64,000 nucleotides of DNA from Fratercula arctica (lineage: Eukaryota; Chordata; Aves; Charadriiformes; Alcidae). The notes under the pieces were generated by a model. The model was not told where the DNA came from. It made no database searches and saw nothing but the letters and a program-made list of their open reading frames with translations. A program made the position numbers and the translations under genes. Location of the stretch: contig CANTUZ010000002.1 of assembly GCA_947846985.1 (NCBI GenBank), positions 127,248,889 through 127,312,888 on the forward strand, in the 5' to 3' direction. Position 1 is the stretch's first letter. Each line of letters starts with the position of its first letter. This document shows positions 52,549-60,999 of this stretch, in pieces.

Positions 52549-52655
52549 CTAGTGAATCACTAATATTCTCAGAATTTCTTTCATCCAGGTGCAAAGTTAG
52601 CAAAAGGAGTAGCAACTGCATGGTGCTACCCCACGCTCCGTTGCAGCCACCTCCT
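52549..52655 (+). repeat. Direct repeat copy 1 (about 107 bp)
   Basis: Matches 54070-54176 at a constant offset of 1521 bp without gaps. Shared blocks include TTTCATCCAGG, CAAAGTTAGCAAAAGGAGTA, GTGGTGCTA/ATGGTGCTA and CAGCCACCTCCT. The copies differ at roughly a fifth of positions by eye. I do not recognise the family: it may be an unclassified interspersed repeat or a local segmental duplication. Confidence 0.9.
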
Positions 52656-54069
52656 TTGTGTGCGTACCGTAAGGGTGAATTGTTGGATGGCTGTGAAGAG
52701 ACTTTATCTCCCTGCAATCTGGTCACACAACCAAATCAAACACAGGCCTGTTCGCTGTTGCACAAATATAGAAGGAAAAAGAGACCTTCTAAAGACTGGC
52801 AACTGAGGATGGAAATGGAAACTAAAAGTAGGAGAACATTTACAGTTTGAACAAAACTCATATCAATCACGTCATCTCTTTAAAAAATGAAAAATGCTAT
52901 TATTTTACTAGATTCAAGACATTCCTGTCAAAAACTCACAAAAGTCACCTTAAACTTTTCCTTAAGGTTGATCAAAATCACCCCTGTGGGCCCAGCCAGC
53001 CTGAATCAAACCTCAGTGACAAACGTATTCTCATGTTGGAGGGTTAAGTACTGAAGATACTAGCCCTTCAGACCACTCTGGTGAGCAGGATTCTTGCCTG
53101 AAGAAGAAGTGAGTAAAGAGATCAGGACTTTTAACTACAGTTAGGAAAACGAGCATGCAATTCTAGTCACGCATAACACGAAACTCTAAACTAAATGCAT
53201 CCAATACTCTATCAGAAAGATTCATTTTGTTCTATGGATGTTTTTCCAAGAAAACTCTCAACCATAATTGGTACCAAGATGTGGGTTTGGCAGGTGTATA
53301 GAAAACTTCAGTTTTTGTCTCTTAATATGTGGTACTAGAGATGGGAAACATTTTTGCCTTCATACAGGACCCAGATGGCAAACTGTGAAAGCTTAATTTC
53401 AAGAGCATTCGGGCTGACAGCTCTACAAGCAGCAAGCTGAATTTAACTTATGTGATTATGACACATACACAGGACTCTTCAACCAAGTGGTCCACCGCTC
53501 TACCGATTAGAGGCATGCCTACGAGATCTGCCAGTGCTGCACGAAAGCCTTTAATGTGCAGACCAGGTCTGGATTACTACGCGAGAAACCACATGTGCAC
53601 ATGCACACAACGTGCTTCCATGGGCTACCTTGTCAACCAGGGCGTCAGTTCTGCTTTTGCAAGGTGTACCGAAGAGTTCCTGCAGTCTCCTGGGCAGGAT
53701 CACTTTTGTTCTGTACTTTACCTAAAGGGCTTCACTCATGTGTGTTATGCTTTACTCAACTTCATGCTGGCACACCACCTACTGACAGCCCAGCGTTGCT
53801 TTCTGTATCAAGCGTTTCTTAAAATCCTGTCTCTATGTGAGCCCGTGAATTCTGATCCTGAGGTGTCTGGCTGTGCACAGTCAGCCCCGCAGCTTTTAGC
53901 AGGACTCTGAGAAGGGAAGGAATCGAGAAAAATAGCCTTCAGGGTCCTGGTGGTATATTGATAAAAATTAGTAAGCTCACCTGTACAGCGTTTCAAGCCA
54001 AGCAGTGCAAAACGAATTGTCTCCCAGCTGAATGAGAAGCAAGCAGTCAGACAGCTTATCAGTAAATGG
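52656..54069. other. Sequence between the two direct repeats
   Basis: About 1.4 kb including a plus-strand open frame of 152 codons at 53452-53910, the longest non-repeat frame in this half of the window. It shows no recognisable domain, signal peptide or membrane segment, and a second plus-strand frame (53556-53822) overlaps it. Probably non-coding. Confidence 0.5.
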
Positions 54070-54176
54070 TTAATGAAACTCTAGTATTCTGAGAATTTAT
54101 TTCATCCAGGCACAAAGTTAGCAAAAGGAGTAATAATCGTGTGGTGCTATCCCACCCTCCATTTCAGCCACCTCCT
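54070..54176 (+). repeat. Direct repeat copy 2 (about 107 bp)
   Basis: Second copy of the repeat at 52549-52655, same orientation and ungapped. Similarity ends at CAGCCACCTCCT on the right and fades near GTTAATGAAAC on the left. Confidence 0.9.
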
Positions 54177-55464
54177 GCTCTCCCAGGTGCCAAGGTCGGT
54201 TCAAGTTTCTTTCAATTCTGCATTATTTTAAGGTGTCTGTGGGTTTTAGTGGTTGCAGATTTGCAAGCAGATTGTGGTGCAGAGTAGAAATGCATTAGAG
54301 CACCATCTTTTTTTTCTTTATGACTTTTCTTTATATACCACTGCTGCACAGCTCGGTAAGGTTGAACTTCTGTGCCTATTTTCAGTAATGTTTGAGGTTC
54401 TTTCCTATGTATTTACTTTGATATTCCAAAGGTAGCACCCATGAACCTGACTGGATATTCTAAAGGGAAACCATGTCAAAAGAATTGATCCTGCTAGTGA
54501 AATTAAGAGTGTCTAGAGAGAACTGTCTGCAACTAATGACCCCCACTTCTCCAAGTTACAGTTGCCTGTATATTAAGTGAACCAAATCTTCCTGAACTTA
54601 ATAATATTTATTATTATATGCCACCTCATCCTGTCTTCTTTGGCATTATTTGGGGTACCCTGCTCCACTGACTTTGCCACCTTCACCAAATCAGTGGTAG
54701 CTACTTGTCCCTCTCTCTCCTTGCCCTCCCATGGCACCTTTGCTTGGTCTGATGTCTCCATATCTCAGCCCATCTGTTTTACCTCAACTTGCAAAACTTC
54801 CTTAAACACCTTATTTCTGGAACATCTGGTGCTAGGAAGATACCAGCGATAAAAAAGGAGGGAGAGACTGTAACATATCTGACTGACCTGAAGAGAGTTA
54901 TGTGACCATCCTCCTTTTCCTCTGCTCATAACATGAAGGGTACGCAGTCACACCAGTGGAACTGGTGTTCCTCGGTGCAAAGGTCATTACTTGCTTGTCT
55001 CTGTTCTCTGTCTCTCATTAAATAGCTATTTAGGGTAATAAATGAAGGGATATTTGTTATAGAAGAAGTCTCTAGTGTTGCAATCTTTTGAAGACACTAG
55101 TCTCTAGAAGTCTCTAGTGTCTCTAATCATCTCTAGGGTCAATTGGAAAGAAGATTAAGGCTGGTCTGATCCAATTAGAGGGGATTTGAGGAGTAAACAA
55201 AAAAAAAAAAGCTGTAGATTAACCTTTAACAAGTCCTTAGACACAAGTGTGAGGAAGTTATACAGATTCTTCACAGCTGTACAAGTATGTGTGCATTTTA
55301 CTATGATGTGCGGCCTTAGTGGGCACATCGCTGCAAGGGGGTCCTGCTAACGTTTCCCTCTTTGGAGTGCGTACATGAGCTCACACCGCACAGGGTCCAC
55401 CGCATCTAGTCTTGAACAGTGTCATTAACCTCCACATCCAGGAGGAAAACACAACGATGCCTTC
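54177..55464. other. Non-coding interval
   Basis: Unique sequence apart from an A12 run near 55199 and the local palindrome at 55092-55122. No gene recognised. Confidence 0.6.
55092..55122. repeat. Inverted repeat, 9-bp perfect arms
   Basis: AGACACTAG (55092-55100) and CTAGTGTCT (55114-55122) are perfect reverse complements around a 13-nt loop. The flanks (from 55066) carry further copies of AGTCTCTAG, so it is part of a small cluster of repeated and inverted words. No RNA family recognised. Confidence 0.8.
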
Positions 55465-55560
55465 ATTTGCTCAGGTGGGAGCTGAAGCATGAAAGGCTTG
55501 ATGACTTCCCCAAGTCACCCAGGCACAGCAGGGAACAGAGCCCTTGGGTGACCAACCAAA
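55465..55560 (-). repeat. MIR-like SINE relic, antisense
   Basis: GGGAGCTGAAGCATGAAAGG, TGATGACTTCCCCAAGTCAC and CAGGGAACAGAGCCC reproduce the antisense MIR order 'ggaaactgaggcacagagaggtt aagtgacttgcccaaggtcac...gcagagcc'. Ancient SINE remnant, no longer mobile. Confidence 0.65.
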
Positions 55561-58312
55561 AATTACTGCTCACGACAACTAGCTTTTCTACCCGGAGAGA
55601 GAAGAAGCAGTAAGAATTAATCCTAAAGTAGTACCACAAAGGCCATCAGAAAACAGGCCCAAGTTTCTGTTGCACAAAGGTGTTGATATTTGTAGAAAAA
55701 GCACTCGCTTTATTTCAGTTTTAAGTGTTGCTGATAAAATGTCACGAAATCAAACTGTAGCGCTTAAGCTAATGAAGATCCGGCAGATGTTGAATCAGTG
55801 GTTTTTTATAGCATTGTTCTATTTGGGGAAAGAATCTAGTTTTGCTAAAACATTAATGAAAAAATGCTCATTTTGCTTCCGGATTCACTGAATGCCTGTG
55901 TTCAATAGTTTGTTCCTGCTTTAAGTTCCCACTGTTGCTTCTTCATTTTGCTAGTAAGACAGCAATAGGCATAAATGAAGAAATAGTTGCCTTTGTGCAT
56001 TGAACTGTTAGACATACACTGTGAAGAGGGCAACATAGTGGCAATATGTGAACATATTTTTTCCTCTACCAGTGTACCCTGGAAGTCTGCCCACTTGAAC
56101 CCAAATTGAATTCAGATCCCTTAAATTTCCTTTTGATTATGTCCATTTAAGATGGTCAGAAGTCAGAGGAGACTTTACACGTCTTGAGCTGCAGACCGCA
56201 AATCTCATTTTGAACGAAATACCTGTTATTTCTTTTGGTAAGTCATCTTGGAGATTTTCACATAATGACTAAGTTTGACTTACTATGGAAAAACCAAAAA
56301 AAAAAAAAAAAAAGTATTGCACTATGAAACTCAACCGAAGTCACTGGATCATAACCATCTTGCCGTGAGTCCTTGCTACTTGGGACATTTCTAAAGGCTG
56401 AGACTGAATTCTCTTTTCTGCCTGACGTCTGGGAGAAGATTTCTTTTCTGTCCCCACATGAGAAACCTCAACTTCTGTCATCTCTATAACACGCAATCCT
56501 GTGCCTGCTTTTTCTGAATCACTCTGCTATACATGCCTCTCTGCTGTTATACATCTGTTGTGGCACAAGCTCATATCCCCACTGTCATTCTCTGAGTCAG
56601 TATTTGTACTTCTGTCTCATATTGTGATGAAAACATCTCTAGTGGCACTACACTTTAATTGGTATCAAAATATTTGGTAGCATAGACAGTAACACCCACA
56701 ACTTTCATTTATTGCTTCTCTCTCTATGGAATATTGGTATCGTCATCCACTTTTACATGGCATTATTCTATCTCTGCTTTTTACTTCAGTGATGGGACTC
56801 CTAGTTTTGAGCAGTCCATTCCGGTAACACGTCAGACCCTTTCCAGGGAAGTGTCTAGAGACCTGAGAAGGGTACTTAATCCCACTACAAGCATCAGCAG
56901 GCTTTAGGCCAACATCTCCAGTCACACTTACAACCAGGATCAGGGAGTCTGACATGAGGCCAGACAGGATCATAAGATAAAGGCATTCTTAAAATCACTG
57001 TAGGTTGCTCTGCTTGGTCAGCAGCTCTTCCCACACACCAAGCTGACTTGTGTTGGAACAGTCCCATGGGGGAAATAACGCTAACCATGATCATGTGTCC
57101 TGTGTACTACATGCAGCTAGAATACTAAAGCATTTACTGCTGCAGCAGTTTGATGAAATTTAACTTTTAGATACATTGCAGAGGATATGACCGTTCAATG
57201 TGCACTGGGGGGCTGGGGGGAAGTCTATAAACAGATTGTTGTCTATTCAGGAAAGTCCAGGTAACAAGAAGGGCGCTTTGAACTAACACCCACAGCATTT
57301 CTCTCTCCTACACACCAATTCATCCACATCCACCAAGTCAGCTGATCTTTCAGCAAGCCATTTTAAATGGGGCCTACAAGAGGAAAAAATATTCCTTTCC
57401 ACTTGCTGTCTTTTGGAATAAAATGCGTACAGGGCACTGTGAAAAAAAATAATCAATGCATCTCTTCTGGGTTCTAAATTAAAATATCTTTTTGGATCTC
57501 TTCTACATTGATTGTCTCAGTAGCAGTGGGGCTAGTTTCCTCTAACTTCACAATTAACTCCTCTATTTTTTTGGAGGCTAAGACCAATGGTGTGGAAGGG
57601 CAGCACTTTCTGAAGAAGCAACTTGGATGTCATATTTTGGCTACATCAACCTGGAACCTAACTTTATTTAGGCCAGCATAGTTAAGGGCTGCAGACCTTT
57701 ACCTAGGCCTCTCCTTTGCCCCACTCGCCCATCTGCTCACCCATGGAGCAGCCCCACAGCCACAGCCGCAGGGAGGCACTTGTAATGCTGGTGCCATCGT
57801 GGCAGGGGCATCGGCTCTCCCTGGGAAGGGGCAGGAGCCAAACTGCCCTCCCTGCTCCCAGTGCTGGATGAGGCACAATGCGGCCCAAAATGAGAGTAGA
57901 CACACACAGACTAAACCTTGACCACTTTTCAGTAAACATGGTTTTTGTGCCTCCCACTAATTCCTCACTTATGTGGATGCTCTTCCAATCTGTATTGCCA
58001 TGAGAAACAGCAGAATAAGCGGAGAAGAGGGGCATTGCTTACATTCCTGTGTTTCAAAGGCAACTAGTGGCCGCGGGACTCCAGGGCCACGGGGTGAAGA
58101 CCTGTTGCAGAAGACTTAGGGGTGTGCTGTGCAGGTTGGAGAGCAGAGCTCCAGCCTCAGTGACTGCTTACACAAACTAAACCTGCAATCTCCTGGGCAA
58201 TACCTGGGGCCTGGGCACAAGCGCTGCTCTGGAGGTTGGAACAAATGGAATGTCCCTTACTCTGTAGCCAAAGCATGACCTAGAAGGGGGACACTTATTT
58301 GCAAAGAGCCTG
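55561..58312. other. Non-coding interval
   Basis: Unique sequence with an A19 run (56296-56314). GC rises between 57.65 and 58.2 kb, where two overlapping minus-strand frames are open without a recognisable product. No gene is identified. Confidence 0.6.
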
Positions 58313-58346
58313 GGCTAAATTCTGATTTCAGTTACACCAGGATCAA
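58313..58346. repeat. Ancient amniote repeat piece beside CR1
   Basis: GGGCTAAATTCTGATTTCAG followed by TTACACCAGGATCAA matches the start of an old amniote repeat ('gggctaaattctgctctcagttacaccagtgtaaat'). It is cut off by the CR1 tail next to it, suggesting that the CR1 landed inside it. Confidence 0.5.
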
Positions 58347-58640
58347 TGATTCTATGATTAGGTTTAGGTTGGAAAAGACCCTTAAGACCATCATTGAGTC
58401 CAACCGTTAACCTAACACTGCCAAGTCCGCCATTAAGCCATGTCCCTAAGTGCCACGTCTTTTAAGTATCTCCAGCGATGGTGACTCAACCACTTCCCTG
58501 GACAGCCTGTTCCGATGCTTGACAACCCTTCCAGTGAAGAAAATTTTCCTATTTTTCAATCTAAACCTCTCCTAGTGCAATCTGAGGTCTTTTTCTCTTA
58601 TCCTGTTGCTTGTTACTTGGGAGAAGAGACTGACCCCATT
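58347..58640 (-). mobile_element. CR1 LINE, antisense 3' fragment (CR1-Y-like)
   Basis: The antisense tail TGATTCTATGATTAGG is followed by GGTTGGAAAAGACCCTTAAG, CATTGAGTCCAACCGTTAAC, CCATGTCCCTAAGTGCCACG, GGTGACTCAACCACTTCCCT, GATGCTTGACAACCC and CTTGTTACTTGGGAGAAGAG. The 'ccattaagccatgtccctaagtgcc' wording marks a different CR1 branch from the other copies, as I recall for CR1-Y-type elements. Frame destroyed. Confidence 0.9.
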
Positions 58641-59026
58641 CAGGATAAAAGTAAGATTAAGTTAGCCTGTGCTTGCATTGCTGCCGGGTAGATCAGATCG
58701 GGACTTCTGTCGCACAAGCAGGTGGTACATAGAGCATAAATATGCAGGTATTTACAGACGAACATACAATCCCCGCTATCAATTCCATTTCATGGATCAT
58801 TAAGGTTGTCTGTAGCGCTGTATCTGCAGTTATGCATAAATTAATTGTAAAAAATAAACAGTGGTTTTTAGTTAGAGGCCAAAATTCGGTTCTATAGGAA
58901 GTGTTTTTCTTTGAAAATAAGAAGTTGAAGAAACCTAACAGTGAGAGCCACGTGAGAACAAAGAGAGTGTAATACCCCATCTCTCACAAGCACGCAAAAT
59001 TCGGCAGGAAAGTGAAAGAATGCATT
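58641..59026. other. Interval between CR1 and the A24 run
   Basis: About 385 bp of unique AT-leaning sequence containing AAATAAA near 58852 and ATTAAA directly before the A run at 59027. This would be compatible with the 3' end of a retroposed transcript on the plus strand, but no coding sequence is recognised. Confidence 0.4.
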
Positions 59027-59050
59027 AAAAAAAAAAAAAAAAAAAAAAAA
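59027..59050 (+). repeat. Poly(A) run, A24
   Basis: Uninterrupted run of 24 adenines, directly before the GC-rich block. It may be a retroposon tail or a simple expansion; no duplicated target site is evident. Confidence 0.9.
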
Positions 59051-59098
59051 GGAGCTAAATGTGAGGAGTCATCTATTGATCTACTGCCTTGCACCCCA

Positions 59099-59233
59099 GC
59101 CGGGAAGGCGTCGGGGGGCTCCGGCGGCAGCATCCCCCGCCGGGATTCCCCCCCCCGTCTCCATCGCTCCCTCCCTCCCTCCCAACGGCACGCCCATGCT
59201 GCCATCTAGCGCGCCCGCCCCGCCGCACAGCCC
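59099..59233. other. CpG-dense GC-rich block
   Basis: About 20 CpG dinucleotides fall within roughly 180 bp here and in the first repeat units, in a window where CpG is otherwise scarce. The block contains CGGCGGCAG, a C10 run and a CTCCC x4 tract, then GCGCGCCCGCC. It lies between A24 and the hexamer array. It could be a small CpG island or the GC-rich fringe of the minisatellite. No TATA box or transcript is recognised. Confidence 0.6.
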
Positions 59234-59908
59234 GCCGACACCGACACCCACACCGACACGACACCCACACCGGCACCCACACCGGCACCGACACCGACAC
59301 CGGCACCGACACCCACACGGGCACCCACACCGACACCCACATCCACACTGACACCCACACCGACACCCACACTGGCACCCACACCGGCACCCACACTGAC
59401 ACCCATACCCACACCGACACCCACACGGGCACCCACACCGACACCCACATCCACACCAACACCCACACTGACACCCACACCGACACCCACACGGGCACCC
59501 ACACCCACACCGACACCCACACCCACACCAACACCAGCACCCACACCCACACCGGCACCCACACCCACACCAACACCCACACTGACACCCACACCGACAC
59601 CCACACGGGCACCCACACCGACACCCACATCCACACTGACACCCACACCGACACCCACACCGGCACCCACACCGACACCCATACCCACACCCACACCCAC
59701 ACGGGCACCCACACCTACACCCACATCCACATCAACACCCACACGGGCACCCACATCGACACCCACACTAGCACCCACACCGACACCCACATCCACACCA
59801 ACACCCACACTGACACCCACACCGACACCCACACGGGCACCCACACCCACACCGACACCCACACCAACACCAGCACCCACACCCACACCGGCACCCACAC
59901 CAACACCG
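59234..59908. repeat. Hexanucleotide minisatellite (CACCCA/CACCGA variants), about 675 bp
   Basis: More than 100 tandem hexamers of the type ACACC[C/G] with variants (ACACGG, ACATCC, ACACTG, ACACCA). Period 6 is almost unbroken. A higher-order block of about 115 bp starting ACATCCACACCAAC occurs at 59447 and again at 59789, exactly 342 bp (57 hexamers) apart, the second lacking one hexamer at two places. The plus strand is nearly all C and A with rare G and T. No stop codon can arise from the main units, so long frames are open on both strands (Thr-rich on plus, Gly-Val or Val-Trp on minus); these are not genes. Confidence 0.97.
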
Positions 59909-60020
59909 CCAGTCCTGCCGCTCCCCTGCGCCCTCCTCCTGTCCTGCACGGCACCTCTGCCCCGCTACGGACTCTCCCCACCCACCCCTGGGCGATAATG
60001 GTGAGAGGAACATCTTTGCA

Positions 60021-60999
60021 GACCTAGCGGTGCTCCCCAGGGGTCAGTACTGGGTCCGGTCCTGTTCAACATATTCATCAGCGACCTGGATAAGGGGACA
60101 GAGTGCATCCTCAGCAAGTTCACTGATGGTTCAAAATTGTGAGGTGACACACCAGAAGGCTGTGTCACCCATTCAGCGAGGCCTGGACAGGCTGGAGAGT
60201 TGGGTGGAAAGGAACCTAATGAAGTTCAACAAGGGCAAGCGTAGGTTCCTACACCTATGGAGGAATAACCCCATTCACTGGTACAGGTTAGGGGCTGACC
60301 TGCTGGAAAGCAGCTTTACAGAGAGGGTCCTGGGAGTCCTGGTGGGCAACCAGATGACCATTAGGTAGCAATGTGCCCTTGTGGTCAAGAAGGCCAATGG
60401 TCTCTAGGGGTGCATCAAGAAGAGTATGTCCAGCAGGTCGAGGGAGGTCATCCTCCCCCTCTACTTTGTCCTGGTGAGGCCGCATCTGGAGTAGTGTCCA
60501 GTTCTGGGCCCCCCAGTTCAAGAGGGACAGGGAACTACTGGAAAGAGTCCAGCGGAGGGCTACAAAGATGATCAAGGGACTGGAGCACCCCTCTTATGAG
60601 GAAAGGCTGAGAGACCTGGGGCTGTTTAGCCTGGAGAAGAGAAGACTGAGAGGGGACCTCATTGATGCTTATCAATATCTAAAGGGTAGGCGTCAAGAGG
60701 ACAGGGACAGACTCTTCTCAGTGATGCCTGACAATAGGACAAGGGGCAATGGGCACAAACTGCAGCACAGGAAATTCCGTCTGAACATAAGGAAAAACTT
60801 CTTTACTCTGCGGGTGACAGAGCACTGGAACAGGCTGCCCAGAGAGGTGGTGGAGTCTCCTTCTCTGGAGATATTCAAAACCCACCTGGACACATTCCTG
60901 TCCAGCTTGCTCTAGGTGAACCTGCTCTGGCAGGGGGGTTGGACTAGATGATCTCTGAAGGTCCCTTCCAACCCCTACCATTCTGTCATTCTGTGATTT
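60021..60999 (+). mobile_element. CR1 LINE, 5'-truncated, about 980 bp
   Basis: The longest CR1 copy here. It begins inside ORF2 reverse transcriptase: text for [16 protein letters not shown] sequence lies at 60037-60075, and the position of the catalytic F/YADD motif (about 60118-60132) reads as a decayed TDG. The thumb-region frame (LDRLESWVERNLMKFNKGK) is readable to in-frame stops at 60366, 60405 and 60492. From 60568 to 60915 the C-terminal frame is intact to its natural stop ([34 protein letters not shown]). The 3' UTR and an ATTCTGTC/ATTCTGTG octamer tail end it at 60999. Dead copy; less diverged than the antisense CR1 at 15 kb. Confidence 0.96.

Noticed and set aside
57699..58035. GC-richer overlapping minus-strand frames as an exon
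   Set aside because: Two frames are open at once and no domain, splice signal or CpG cluster supports coding.
58641..59050. Processed pseudogene ending in the A24 run
   Set aside because: ATTAAA and poly(A) are suggestive, but no coding remnant or flanking target-site duplication is visible.
59061..60027. Long open frames (up to 312 codons) on both strands across the minisatellite
   Set aside because: The hexamer units contain no stop codon in several frames, so the frames are a composition artefact. Thr-rich and Gly-Val products are direct translations of the repeat, and no coding signal exists outside it.
60568..60915. 115-codon open frame as a host gene
   Set aside because: It is the intact C-terminal part of the CR1 reverse-transcriptase ORF in a 5'-truncated copy with stops upstream.
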